In this document: in pieces, positions 50,822 through 59,696 of the stretch
Position numbering within the stretch: the stretch's first letter is position 1
Layout: the number at the start of each line of letters is the position of its first letter
From: Denitrobaculum sp965225735
Lineage (GTDB): Bacteria > Pseudomonadota > Alphaproteobacteria > Kiloniellales > Kiloniellaceae
Direction: 5' to 3'
Assembly: GCA_965225735.1 (NCBI GenBank)
Contig: CBDDBN010000028.1
Span: forward strand, 248,001-312,000
DNA: 64,000 bases
Notes under the pieces: model-generated
Told to the model about the DNA's origin: nothing
Seen by the model: only the letters and a program-made list of their open reading frames with translations
The model's database searches: none
Position numbers and translations under genes: made by a program

Positions 50822-51467
50822 GGCCAATCCCTTGTCGCCGACGTAAGCCAGCAAGCCCCATGAGCCCGCCTAAAAAGAGAGCGAGGGTCCCAGGTTCGGG
50901 TACGGGAATCGGGTCACTCACAAGATCGCCTGTGACGCGTACAACGAAGTCTCGGCCGTCCGGGTTAATTTCGAAAACACCCGCTGAATTGTATGAAAGG
51001 CTGTTCGGATCAGCGTCGCCCACGGTGGTGTCAAGTGCTCCACGTTGCGCCGCCCCATTGGAAAACACCGCAGTATAAGTTCCGGCAAGGAGTGTCCCGA
51101 GGAAGGAAAAATCTACCGTATGAACTCCCCGAAAACGGTCAGCGAGCGTAAATGTGCTGGCGCCCAGAACCGTACCATTTGTGCCCGCGCCTTCGACCAC
51201 CGAAAAGGTCAAATCGAAGCTTGGAGCCCCCGCTTGATTAAAGTCTCTCACGCTTGCTCCAACCATCAAATTGTTGGTGGCTTGTGTCAGTGTGAAAGAT
51301 TGTCCCAAGGGATCCTGTAGAGCATTCGGCCCGAAATTGCCGAATATAACGGTGCCGGTTCCCGCGGCTGGAACGGTATCGAGAATAGTAACAGCTTGCG
51401 CAGTCGAAAAACCACTGACAGATGACGCAAGCAGGATAGCGGTGGCTAACCTGGCCAAGCCTCTCAT
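50799..51467 (-). CDS. PEP-CTERM sorting-domain surface protein (222 aa)
   Basis: An exported protein: signal peptide in residues 1-25 (LATAILLASSVSGFSTAQA), a strand-rich body, and a C-terminal PEP-CTERM sorting signal from residue 188: PVPEPGTLALFLGGLMGLAG followed by LRRR. In this system exosortase (EpsH/XrtA) recognises the PEP box, the membrane helix and the arginine cluster. The body is Thr/Ser/Gly-rich with no known enzyme motif. The ATG at 51467 follows AGGAGG. Composition is lower in GC than usual here. Its last codons overlap the convergent LacI gene. Confidence 0.88.
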   Translation of the reverse strand: MRGLARLATAILLASSVSGFSTAQAVTILDTVPAAGTGTVIFGNFGPNALQDPLGQSFTLTQATNNLMVGASVRDFNQAGAPSFDLTFSVVEGAGTNGTVLGASTFTLADRFRGVHTVDFSFLGTLLAGTYTAVFSNGAAQRGALDTTVGDADPNSLSYNSAGVFEINPDGRDFVVRVTGDLVSDPIPVPEPGTLALFLGGLMGLAGLRRRQGIGPKPFAAR

Positions 51468-51617
51468 GTTTCAAAAACCTCCTGTTATTGAATCGATTAA
51501 AATGTCGCTTTAAGTAGCTTTTACTATGGATTTTGCACCCAATGATCAGTGGCAAGCCCTTCGAACGAGACCCTTGAGAACGCCCGGTCATCAACATGAA
51601 GAACGCCGCGTAGCTCG

Positions 51618-52313
51618 TTAGGCAACAGACACCCGGCCATCCACTAGCCTAAGCCGGCGATCCGGGTTCGCCCGCCGTCGGCTGGACACGAACCTGGACC
51701 CTGCCAAGCCCGCAAGTCCAAGCCCGAAGAGAAGCAGCGTGGCAGGTTCCGGAATCTGTCCCGTTGGGTTCGGAGGCAGTTGCGCCAAATTGAAGCGCGC
51801 GAAAACCGAACTAGAATCCGCCCCTATTGAGTCGCCGGGCGCAAGGAACAAAAAGCCAATCGACCCGCCGATCCCGGCCTCATTCAGTGCGACCGCACCC
51901 TCCACAAAAGTAACCCCGTTGACGCTGTTTACGAAACTCGGAACGGCAACGCTGCATTCAACGGTCGAACTACATCCGAGGGTCAGTGAGGGGTCACTGT
52001 CGAACTGTCCCTCCAACACATCGAGAAACACCTGATCAACGAGGGCTTGCGCTGCCACTCCCGCTTGCTCTAAGCCAAAAAAGTCGAAGTCGCTATTTTG
52101 GTCACAACCACTGAAAATCGAAATACAGCTCCCCTCCACGAAGGTGACGTCATAGAGCGTGCCGCTGACATCGACATTCCGCGCGCCGGTCAATTGACCG
52201 TTTGCATCGATCGTACGGATGACTCCCGCCTTGGCTGCAGCCGCCATCACAACCGCCATAAACAAGGCTAAAATCAAGCCACCGCCAAATCTCTGTAACC
52301 GGCCCATTTGCAT
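51618..52313 (-). CDS. PEP-CTERM sorting-domain surface protein (231 aa)
   Basis: A second exported PEP-CTERM protein: signal peptide (LILALFMAVVMAAAAKA, to about residue 30), a body with four cysteines (GSCISIFSGC, LGCSSTVEC), and the sorting signal IPEPATLLLFGLGLAGLAG from residue 187. Unusually, ~20 residues with many arginines follow the usual RRR end (SSRRRANPDRRLRLVDGRVS). The ATG at 52313 follows GGGGAGA. It lies 150 bp upstream of the first PEP-CTERM gene on the same strand; the two bodies are not obviously similar. Confidence 0.87.
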   Translation of the reverse strand: MQMGRLQRFGGGLILALFMAVVMAAAAKAGVIRTIDANGQLTGARNVDVSGTLYDVTFVEGSCISIFSGCDQNSDFDFFGLEQAGVAAQALVDQVFLDVLEGQFDSDPSLTLGCSSTVECSVAVPSFVNSVNGVTFVEGAVALNEAGIGGSIGFLFLAPGDSIGADSSSVFARFNLAQLPPNPTGQIPEPATLLLFGLGLAGLAGSRFVSSRRRANPDRRLRLVDGRVSVA

Positions 52314-52614
52314 GTAATCTCCCCAAATTCCTCATGGCGTTTCGTTCGCCAGCGGCCTGCTCGCCTTGCGACTGTCACCAGGACGTGATTCAACAACCGC
52401 AGAAAGAACCGGAACCCGAGCTCTCTTTGCTGTAATGTTAAGCTTTGATTGATAGTAGAGGCCGATCAGACGGCAAAAGGAACAGGGTTTCAGCCATTTG
52501 TCCCGTTTGCGGGCAATTTTGTCCAATACGTTACATAACCACCCTGATGGGAATCGAAGTCTTGAGGATTCGGGCAAGCGATAAACAACAACAGTTGCAG
52601 AGCCAACGCGAAAG
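52314..52614. other. Divergent promoter gap between PEP-CTERM and 7TMR-AraC genes
   Basis: A 301-bp gap, moderately AT-rich, with no supported gene. A minus-strand frame (52332-52577) has no domain or ribosome site. I could not find a convincing sigma-54 -24/-12 element, which controls PEP-CTERM genes in other bacteria. Confidence 0.5.
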
Positions 52615-54417
52615 ATGACTGCGAAGCCTCTCCTCTTCCTGCTGGCGCTCGCCGTTGCGGCACAGCTCCTGCCTGCTCATTCCGCCGTTGCCGACCCTGC
52701 CGTTGCCCAAAGCCGTGACGCTGACGCTGGCAGCCCCTGGGATCAATGCGCCGCCCTGGACGCCGCCGGCGCGCCGGCCCTGATCAACAGTCTGACCGAG
52801 CGGCAGCAGGACCAGCTACGCCCGCTGTCTCTTGACTTCTTCCTCGACCCCACCGGCGCGCTTACTTCCGCTCAGATCGCCGCACAGACTTTCGAAGCCG
52901 GGCATTGCGCACTGCTCTTCCAATCGCCGCGCCCTGGCGAAGCCCTCTGGTTCCGCTTCGCCGTGGTGAACGAAGACAGCAGTTCACATCAGTGGTTCAT
53001 CACCTTCATGGAGTACATCTTCGATGAGGCTGTGCTCTACCAGGAGAACCCGGAGGGTTTGGCGGAAGTGGCCCGCAACGGCCGGACCTTTCCCATCAGG
53101 GAACGGGCCGACAATGCGGTCAAGACCGGCTTTCCGCTGAAGCTTCAGCCAGGCGAAGAGCACACCTATTACCTGCGCATCGCCGGCACCTTCGCCCCCT
53201 CCATCACGCCGGTCATCATGACGGCGGAACTCTTTTCCGGCTGGTCGGTCCTCAGCCTGATCATGACCGCGATCTTCCTCGGCTATGTCGGCGCCATCGC
53301 GCTGCTCAGCCTCTTCCTCTTCCGTCATGTCGCGCCGCGCTTCTATCTCTACTACGCGCTCTACATGGCCTGCTTCTTCGTCTTCTCTTTCATCTACGAC
53401 GGCTGGTTCGCGAAGTTCACCGGCTCCACTCTGCCTGTCACGGTGATGTCACGGATCGGCGAGTTCACCGCGGGTCTGGGGGTCTTCGCCAACATTCAAT
53501 ACTGCCGCGTCCTGCTCAAGGTGGACGAAGGGGGGATGGGAACCCGCTGGCTGTTCCTGCTGCTCTCCGCCGTCGCGGTCGTGACCACCGGACTTGCGGC
53601 CTACGACCCCTGGGGTCTCTCCGCGCCGCTGCATATCGCCTACTTCGCCTCGCCGCTGGTGCTGCTCACCGTCTCGCTTCGCAAGATGCGCGAAGGATTA
53701 CCTCAAGCCAAGTTCGTCTCCGGTTCTTTGCTGTCCCTCACGCTCGGGCTCTGTATCGCCGTTTACTTCTTCACCTACCCGGTCAAGATCACCGAGGCAG
53801 CCGTGGCCTTCGATCTGATCTTCCTGCGTCCGCTGACCTGGGGCTACTACATGGCGATCATGGGCGAGACCACTTTCATGATCCTGGCGATTTCAAGCAT
53901 GGTGAAGGCCATGCAGTCCGAGAAGGAAGCCGCCCTCGAGCGCGCGGAAAGCCTTCTTCATGCGGTCGGCGTCGTGAAAGACGAACAGGCCGAGGCGACG
54001 AAAGCCGCAAGCGCACGGATCGAGGCCCTGGAGGCCAGCCTACTGGAAAACCCCGAAAAGAACCTGCTGCCGCCGGCTGAGCAACGCTTCGCCGATAGTG
54101 CGACTGAGAGCGTCCTGGACAACATCGGCGAAGCCGGTTTCGGGGCACGCGAACTCGCGGAGGCGCTCGGTATGTCTTCCAAGACTCTGGGCCGCCGGCT
54201 GAAGGCCACGCACGGGCTCGCCCCGGCCGCCTTCATCCGCTCGGTCCGCCTCAAATTCGCGCGCGATCTGATCCTGACCCGTCAGTACAAGACGGTCGCC
54301 GAAATCTCCCATGCCGCGGGCTTTTCCAGCGTTGGCCACTTTGCCAAACTCTATCGCAGCGAATTCGGGCAAACGCCGAGCGAGGAGATCAAGGCGGGCA
54401 TCGGTGTAGACTCGTAG
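52615..54417 (+). CDS. 7TMR-DISM receptor fused to an AraC-type DNA-binding domain (600 aa)
   Basis: A membrane-bound regulator. Order: signal peptide (1-26), a periplasmic 7TMR-DISMED2-like sensor domain (about 45-195; FFLDPTGALTSAQIAAQ, ALWFRFAVVNED, HTYYLRIAGTFAPSITPVI), seven membrane helices (about 205-415), a short coiled coil (KEAALERAESLLHAVGVV onward, ~435-475), and a C-terminal AraC HTH pair (ARELAEALGMSSKTLGRRLKATHG; TVAEISHAAGFSSVGHFAKLYRSEFG). 7TMR-DISM sensors are usually joined to GGDEF or kinase domains, so a direct DNA-binding output is less common. It is divergent from two PEP-CTERM genes. The ligand may be a carbohydrate, by analogy. Confidence 0.9.
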   Translation: MTAKPLLFLLALAVAAQLLPAHSAVADPAVAQSRDADAGSPWDQCAALDAAGAPALINSLTERQQDQLRPLSLDFFLDPTGALTSAQIAAQTFEAGHCALLFQSPRPGEALWFRFAVVNEDSSSHQWFITFMEYIFDEAVLYQENPEGLAEVARNGRTFPIRERADNAVKTGFPLKLQPGEEHTYYLRIAGTFAPSITPVIMTAELFSGWSVLSLIMTAIFLGYVGAIALLSLFLFRHVAPRFYLYYALYMACFFVFSFIYDGWFAKFTGSTLPVTVMSRIGEFTAGLGVFANIQYCRVLLKVDEGGMGTRWLFLLLSAVAVVTTGLAAYDPWGLSAPLHIAYFASPLVLLTVSLRKMREGLPQAKFVSGSLLSLTLGLCIAVYFFTYPVKITEAAVAFDLIFLRPLTWGYYMAIMGETTFMILAISSMVKAMQSEKEAALERAESLLHAVGVVKDEQAEATKAASARIEALEASLLENPEKNLLPPAEQRFADSATESVLDNIGEAGFGARELAEALGMSSKTLGRRLKATHGLAPAAFIRSVRLKFARDLILTRQYKTVAEISHAAGFSSVGHFAKLYRSEFGQTPSEEIKAGIGVDS

Positions 54418-54424
54418 AAGCGGT

Positions 54425-55078
54425 CTATTTCTTGCGCGCCACGATGAAGCGGCAGGGTGGCGAAGCCGGATAGTCACCGGTTTCCAGGACCTCAAAACCC
54501 GCATCGGCGATACAGCGCTCAACGTCCTGTACGCTCATGAAGCTGACGTAGGGCGCTTTCCCGAAAAGCTGCATCACGGGGATCAAGAAGCGAATCAGCA
54601 CGCGTTTCCAGAGGCTGAAACCCGCCAGGCAAACCGTCTTGGAGATGAAGAGTCCTTCAGGTTTCAGCAGTCCCCGCACGCGCGCCACGGCCGCCGCCGG
54701 ATCCTCCAGCAGGTGCAAGAAATTGTACGCCGTCACCACGTCGTAGGGCCCCTCGCCCAGCGACCCGCCGTCCATCGGGCTGGCCTCCAGAGTGCCCTGC
54801 TGGAAGGCGACATTCGTAACGCCCTGATCGACCGCCTTTCCCTTGGCGATTTCGATCATCTTTGCCGAGATGTCGCTGGCGGTAATTTCCTGCACCTTTT
54901 CCGCCAGGATCAGTGCCGTGGTTCCTGTACCGCAGCCGACCTCCAGCACCCGATCCGTGGTCAGCAGCCAGGCGCGCGTCCGCTCCAGCGTCTCCTCGTA
55001 GGCCGCCTGGTTCTTGACCGGGCTTTTGGCATAACGCTCCGCCGACTTGTCCCAAAAACTTTCTGCTGTCACCACCAT
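54425..55078 (-). CDS. Class I SAM-dependent methyltransferase (217 aa)
   Basis: Rossmann-fold methyltransferase with motif I VLEVGCGTGTTALILA, motif II-like ITASDISAKMIEIAKGKA, YDVVTAYNFLHLLEDP as motif II/III, and LKPEGLFISKTVCL. The C-terminal third holds a hydrophobic helix (LWKRVLIRFLIPVMQLF) that may contact membrane or a lipid substrate, as in UbiE-like enzymes. Substrate unknown. ATG at 55078 is preferred with AGGA 7 bases upstream; the GTG at 55084 is too near. It converges with the 7TMR-AraC gene (7-bp gap) and is divergent from a LysR gene. Confidence 0.88.
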   Translation of the reverse strand: MVVTAESFWDKSAERYAKSPVKNQAAYEETLERTRAWLLTTDRVLEVGCGTGTTALILAEKVQEITASDISAKMIEIAKGKAVDQGVTNVAFQQGTLEASPMDGGSLGEGPYDVVTAYNFLHLLEDPAAAVARVRGLLKPEGLFISKTVCLAGFSLWKRVLIRFLIPVMQLFGKAPYVSFMSVQDVERCIADAGFEVLETGDYPASPPCRFIVARKK

Positions 55079-55194
55079 GCTCACGTCCTGCTGCCTTTTA
55101 CCTACCGCCCGTCTCTCGTTTACAGCCCTCTCCTAACCCATGCGGGGATCAAAGATACATTGCCTAAATTCGCAGGTGGCTTATACGTATTTGC

Positions 55195-55235
55195 ATGAAT
55201 TGGCCCATACCATGAACTGGTCCATCCCATGAACT
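55195..55235. repeat. Three 17-bp tandem repeats at the LysR start
   Basis: Units starting at 55195, 55212 and 55229 read ATGAATTGGCCCATACC, ATGAACTGGTCCATCCC and ATGAACTGG..., exactly 17 bp apart. The first two cover the region just before the LysR start codon and the third includes it. They may be operator copies or a slippage product; they also create three ATGs in different frames. Confidence 0.65.
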
Positions 55236-56113
55236 GGAACGCCGTCTCCTTCGACTGGAACCAGGCGCGGGCCTTCCTCGCCACGGCCGAGGAAGGCTCG
55301 CTCTCCGCCGCCGCACGCGCGCTGGGCCAAACCCAACCGACCCTGGGCCGGCAGATCGCGGCCCTTGAGCAAGACCTGGGTGTGGTGCTGTTCGAACGGA
55401 TCGGCCGCTCCCTCACTCTCACGCCCTGCGGTCTCGATCTGTTGGAGCATGTGCGGTCCATGGGCGAGGCCGCGGGCCGCATCTCCCTCGCCGCCTCTGG
55501 CCAGTCCCAGTCGATCGAGGGCCAGGTTTGCATCTCGGCCAGCGACGCCATGGCCGCCTATATCCTGCCCGCCGCCCTGAAACGCCTGCGCCGGATCGCC
55601 CCCAAGATCGAGATCGAAGTGGTAGCCTCCAACGCGCTCAGCGATCTGCGCCGCCGCGAAGCCGACATCGCCATCCGTCACGTGCGGCCGGAACAGCCGG
55701 ACCTGATCGCCAAACTGGTGCGCGACGCCAGGGCCTACCTCTACGCAGCACCGGAATACCTGGACAGTCACGGCCGGCCGAAGTCACCGGACGATCTGTC
55801 TTCCCACGACTTTATCGGCTTCGGTCAGCCGGACCGGTTGATCGCGGCCCTGAAGGACGAAGGGCTCGACATCACCCGCCGCAATTTCACTGCGGGCTCG
55901 GAAAGCGGCGTGGTAGCCTGGGAGATGACTAAACAGGGCCTGGGCATCGGCATCATGGCCGAAGAGATCGCCGCGCTCACACCCGATATCGAACGCGTCC
56001 TGCCCGAGCACCCACCCTTTCTCTTTCCCATCTGGCTGACCACTCACCGGGAACTGCGCAGCAGCGCCAGGATCAGGCTGGTGTTCGATCTGCTGGCCGA
56101 GGCGCTGATATAA
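55229..56113 (+). CDS. LysR family regulator (294 aa)
   Basis: LysR-type regulator. HTH: NQARAFLATAEEGSLSAAARALGQTQPTLGRQIAALEQDLG (residues ~10-50), effector domain from about 92 (IEGQVCISASDAMAAYILPAALKRL). The start at 55229 gives MNWNAVSFDW, the standard short N-terminus. The upstream ATGs at 55195 and 55212 belong to tandem repeats in other frames. It is divergent from the methyltransferase gene, its likely target, and ends before a terminator shared with uspA. Confidence 0.9.
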   Translation: MNWNAVSFDWNQARAFLATAEEGSLSAAARALGQTQPTLGRQIAALEQDLGVVLFERIGRSLTLTPCGLDLLEHVRSMGEAAGRISLAASGQSQSIEGQVCISASDAMAAYILPAALKRLRRIAPKIEIEVVASNALSDLRRREADIAIRHVRPEQPDLIAKLVRDARAYLYAAPEYLDSHGRPKSPDDLSSHDFIGFGQPDRLIAALKDEGLDITRRNFTAGSESGVVAWEMTKQGLGIGIMAEEIAALTPDIERVLPEHPPFLFPIWLTTHRELRSSARIRLVFDLLAEALI

Positions 56114-56140
56114 AAGACACCGCACCGGCCCCTCATGAAA

Positions 56141-56164
56141 ACGGCGACCCGCTTGGGTCGCCGT
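56141..56164. terminator. Bidirectional terminator between LysR and uspA
   Basis: ACGGCGACCC (56141-56150) and GGGTCGCCGT (56155-56164) form a perfect 10-bp stem with a 4-nt loop. On the minus strand it is followed by TTTTC, which suits the uspA transcript; the LysR stop is 28 bp away on the other side. Confidence 0.8.
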
Positions 56165-56231
56165 CATCGATTGAAGCTCTGCGCAATGCGTCTCAGCCAC
56201 GGCGCTAAGACAGCTTCGCAAGCGTGCGATC

Positions 56232-56645
56232 TCACCTCACGACAAAGACCGAGGCGCTGGAATGACAGGCCACGTAACCCGCATTGGAATGGAAGATATG
56301 CTCCACCCAGCCCGGAACGTGCGACGCCATGACGATGGCATCCGCATTGATGTCTCCGGCCGCCGAGACCAGTGCTGAGCTCGTTTCTGCCGCAGGATCG
56401 TGACTGAAGATCGGCAGTGCGGACGCCGATATGCCCTGCGCCTTAGCTTCACGTTCCGCAAAGGCCTCCAGCGCATCGGCATGGTCCTCCGGCTGCGGCA
56501 GGCCGGTTTTCGACAGGTTGCCATAGACGCTCGCGTAGACGATTTCCGCGTCATTGGACTTGGCCAGATCTGCCGCCACGCTCAAGGCGCGGGATAGCGT
56601 TTCAAGATGACCGAGATCGACCGGAACCAGGATTTTCTTGAACAT
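56232..56645 (-). CDS. Universal stress protein UspA family (137 aa)
   Basis: A single-domain Usp: start MFKKILVPVDLGHLETLSRAL, the second-strand AEIVYASVYG, and the end AIVMASHVPGWVEHIFHSN...ACHSSASVFVVR. In ATP-binding Usps the last part reads G-x2-G-x9-G-S/T; here the glycines are replaced (GWVEHIFHSNAG), so nucleotide binding is doubtful. ATG at 56645 follows AAAGGAGGG. It is monocistronic, flanked by a terminator and an AT-rich gap. Confidence 0.9.
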   Translation of the reverse strand: MFKKILVPVDLGHLETLSRALSVAADLAKSNDAEIVYASVYGNLSKTGLPQPEDHADALEAFAEREAKAQGISASALPIFSHDPAAETSSALVSAAGDINADAIVMASHVPGWVEHIFHSNAGYVACHSSASVFVVR

Positions 56646-56967
56646 AGCGTTCCCTCCTTTGCTGTCTCCAGTTTAGGGAGTCCCTGGCGCTACGCTTTGA
56701 TGTCCATCAATCCTGTCCGGCAATCCTGTCCGGCGGGAGTGGGGTGACTTTAGCGGATTGCGAACATCCCAGGTTCTCGCTCGCGTTATTTGACTCGATC
56801 AGGCGTGCCAAACTCACGCTATCTGCAAATGTGATCATATTCTGTGCGATGGGATCGCAATCATCCGTCCCGGATCACATTGGACGCGAACGGCGACTGC
56901 GCGGGACGAAGTTGCCGCTCAGCGGTTTCCAATGTTAACTCTTTATACCTGCTGAATCGAAGGAACG
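56646..56967. other. AT-rich gap between uspA and a hypothetical gene
   Basis: About 320 bp, including the uspA promoter side. The phrase AATCCTGTCCGGC occurs twice within 56708-56733 (small direct repeat). No supported gene or hairpin terminator is seen. Base composition shifts toward AT from here to about 59.7 kb. Confidence 0.45.
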
Positions 56968-57300
56968 ATGCGGATTGACCTGCATCCCGAACAGCGAGAT
57001 TTAATGGCATCCATCAAAGTAGAACTCACCCGTATCATCGATTTTGGATTCCCGAACGTCGGAGCGTTCGAGTTTCGAGATCTGTTAGGAGAAGTAGTTG
57101 TTGTTCATGAAAAACTACCTGTCGCCGGATTAGAGGAGCCAGGGCGGGTCGACGCACTTCCAATCAATGTGGTCTTGGAATGTAAGGTCATTTCGCGGTC
57201 CCATGCTGATACAGTAATAGACATCAGCGAACCGTACGGAATGGAAGATGTCCAAGGTCGCACTCAATTTCGCGTCAACCCTGAACTTGTTGAAGGATAG
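56968..57300 (+). CDS. Hypothetical protein (110 aa)
   Basis: Not recognised. A soluble acidic protein with a plausible alternating strand pattern (SIKVELTRIIDFGFPNVGAFEF; ALPINVVLECKVISRSHADTVIDISEPYG) that may be a small beta-rich domain. The ATG at 56968 follows AAGGAAC. The sequence has sensible protein composition and no antisense gene competes, so it is probably real. Codon use is AT-richer than the neighbours, as in the whole patch 56.7-59.7 kb. Confidence 0.5.
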   Translation: MRIDLHPEQRDLMASIKVELTRIIDFGFPNVGAFEFRDLLGEVVVVHEKLPVAGLEEPGRVDALPINVVLECKVISRSHADTVIDISEPYGMEDVQGRTQFRVNPELVEG

Positions 57301-57565
57301 CTAATATGGGTTCAAGGCAGACCTTCGCTGCGTTTCGAACGAATGGCAGGATGTGTCCCTAGGCACGCAGCTCTGACACATAACCGCGGCCGCAGTTTTT
57401 TGCAGACCGGCTGCAGGCCTGGACATCCCCAGACGTTCAGCATATGGATCAATTTCTATCCAAATTACCTGCTGCCTGATAAAACGGTAAAGGTACTCTA
57501 GCACACCTTGTGACTGTCAAAGGCATGCCTGAGAAGATTCAAAATAGCCGAAGTCTCAATACGAT

Positions 57566-58051
57566 ATGACGGATTTGCCTAGCTACGCAAAAAAAGTAGA
57601 GCCATTTGGGCCGACTGGCACAGAGGGCATTGTCTTTATTTCCCCCATGTTCGAGAAAGCGCTCTCCCATTGGGAAAAACTAAAGGGAGATCAGGCTTTT
57701 CCGTTGTGGAGTGACGCGAATCTCCTAAACTCTGCACAGTTTTCGCCGTACGTTTCGGTGGCCGAAATCCTGGAAAACGACTACTGCTTTCAATATGTCG
57801 GTGCTGAGGTATCGAAGAACTACGGTGAAAGAAACGGTGATCTCTTATCCGAGATCGACCCGCATCTGGGCAGCCGAATCAAAGATTTCTTCGATTCCTG
57901 TTGCAGAACCGGCCGACCCAGCTACGTATATTGGCCACTGAGCGCCAATCAAAGACATGTCGATGCTGAAGCTCTCTGTTTGCCATTCTCAGATAATGGA
58001 TCAAGCTTAGACGTCGTTGTTTCTTTGAGCATCAACTCACTGCGAATGTGA
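57566..58051 (+). CDS. PAS-domain protein (PAS_5-like, 161 aa)
   Basis: A single PAS-like sensory domain. The core FPLWSDANLLNSAQFSPYVSVAEILENDYCFQYVGAEVSKNYGERNG (residues ~45-95) followed by the helix DFFDSCCRTGRPSYVYWPL and a strand end (LPFSDNGSSLDVVVSLSINS) resembles the alphaproteobacterial PAS_5 group of stand-alone PAS proteins, whose ligands and partners are mostly unknown. The ATG at 57566 has no clear ribosome site. It lies in the AT-rich patch and has no adjacent kinase. Confidence 0.72.
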   Translation: MTDLPSYAKKVEPFGPTGTEGIVFISPMFEKALSHWEKLKGDQAFPLWSDANLLNSAQFSPYVSVAEILENDYCFQYVGAEVSKNYGERNGDLLSEIDPHLGSRIKDFFDSCCRTGRPSYVYWPLSANQRHVDAEALCLPFSDNGSSLDVVVSLSINSLRM

Positions 58052-58275
58052 AGCGTAGCTCGAGTTTTCCAAAAGCGGTGAGCGATTGCGATACCAACCG
58101 AACGTCAAAAACCAGCAATCTGCCAATCTCGCATTTGGAAGATCCTCATTTAGCCGAAAGCCGCGTTAACACGCTCTCGTGCGTCCGGCCTCTACCGGAA
58201 TCGACGCCGTGACAGCCAGCTTGGCATCCGACGTCAGCAAGGTGGACTTTTCGGACATACCGACTTTGCGAACTG

Positions 58276-59463
58276 ATGCCTGCTTCTCCCGTGCAATGCA
58301 TGTCTTCGACCAGCGGTCATCATAACAATCATGACGCATTGCAAGAAGTTTCGAGAAGACGAATAATTGTATGTGGCTCTACGTGGATTGATAAGGTTCC
58401 GATTTTGCCAGATAAGCGTGAATGGACTATCAGCAGTCCAGAATCTTTGAATCTGGAGACCGAAAGACTTTCTGAAATTGCCAGATGGCTGGATACGATC
58501 CCAGATTCCAATGTTCATAGTATTCTAGTTGCTCGAAATAGTTCATTAGCATTCGAGCTCTACCGCGCTGGCAATGACGAGCGCTGGCGTGAGCCGCTGC
58601 CTAACGCCAATCATTCAACCAGCACAAAACATGACCTTCGATCTGTAACAAAAGTGATTACAGGTTTGCTGGTAGGAAGGGCGTTGCAGCAGGGCCTGAT
58701 CTCAAGCTTAGACGATCCAATTTTCAAGTATCTGCCCAAATATGCCCATCTATGTACCGCTGGCAAAGAGCACATATTGGTGCGACATCTCCTGACCATG
58801 TCGGCCGGGCTGGAATGGAATGAAAACATATCTGCGGCAGACCCATTACATGGAGAAATGCGGTTATGGCGATCAGATGACATGCTGCGTACCGCCCTAG
58901 AACCTCGCCTGGAGTTTGCTCCGGGGTCTGTCTGGAACTACTCGGGAGGATGCACAGAATTGCTGGGCTCGATGCTTCAGAACGTCTCTGGTCGGCCTAT
59001 CGACGAGTATGCTGAAGAGACGTTGTTCAAGCCTCTTTCAATTCGAGATGTCGAATGGGCCCGACATTCAGATGGCACCCCATCGGCTTCTGGCGGCCTA
59101 AGAATGTGTTCACGTGACCTAGCTAAAATCGGCCAGGTGATGATTGACAAAGGGCGATGGCAAAACAAGCAAGTGGTCTCCGCAGCTTGGTTGGAGCAAT
59201 CATTGACCCCACAAATTGGGGCTGATGACCGACTATTTTTTTACGGATATCATTGTTGGCTAGCGCAATCATTGGTTCATGGTCGTGTGGTGCGTTGGGC
59301 CGCAGGTATTGGTCTGGGTGGGCAACGCCTGATTGTCATTCCAGAATTCGATATGGTGGTTGTCATAACCGCCGGGCATTACTCCGATGGAATGCAGGCA
59401 TGGCTGCCGCTAGTAATTCTCAATCGTTACATACTGTCCGCTGTGAAGAATAATCCCGCATGA
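58276..59463 (+). CDS. Beta-lactamase-fold serine hydrolase (up to 395 aa)
   Basis: A class C beta-lactamase/penicillin-binding-fold hydrolase (EstB-like). The Ser-x-x-Lys nucleophile motif is SVTK in DLRSVTKVITGLLVGRAL; a Tyr motif is WNYSGGCTELLGSML; the third motif region is GIGLGGQRLIVIPEFDMVVVITAG in place of the Lys-Thr-Gly box. Members cleave esters, D-peptides or beta-lactams. No signal peptide is seen, so a cytoplasmic esterase is likely. The N-terminal start is uncertain: nothing family-like is seen before about residue 50, and ATGs at 58276 or 58300 are both possible. AT-rich codon use suggests transfer. Confidence 0.8.
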   Translation: MPASPVQCMSSTSGHHNNHDALQEVSRRRIIVCGSTWIDKVPILPDKREWTISSPESLNLETERLSEIARWLDTIPDSNVHSILVARNSSLAFELYRAGNDERWREPLPNANHSTSTKHDLRSVTKVITGLLVGRALQQGLISSLDDPIFKYLPKYAHLCTAGKEHILVRHLLTMSAGLEWNENISAADPLHGEMRLWRSDDMLRTALEPRLEFAPGSVWNYSGGCTELLGSMLQNVSGRPIDEYAEETLFKPLSIRDVEWARHSDGTPSASGGLRMCSRDLAKIGQVMIDKGRWQNKQVVSAAWLEQSLTPQIGADDRLFFYGYHCWLAQSLVHGRVVRWAAGIGLGGQRLIVIPEFDMVVVITAGHYSDGMQAWLPLVILNRYILSAVKNNPA

Positions 59464-59696
59464 AAACATGCATGCAGATGAGCCGAAGCTGCTTGCTCGA
59501 AACAATAACGGTCAATGAATACTTTGCAGCAAATGTCGTAAGTGGGCTCATAGCCGACCTTGGGGAGTCCGGCCAACACCCGTTTGCCTGGCGAGCATGG
59601 AGCTCGATTGCGCCTCATTGCGGCGAAACGAAGTGTTTCCACCAAGACGCGATCCGGTCTAGGGTCATCTATCGATCTGATATTCGGGACTATTCG

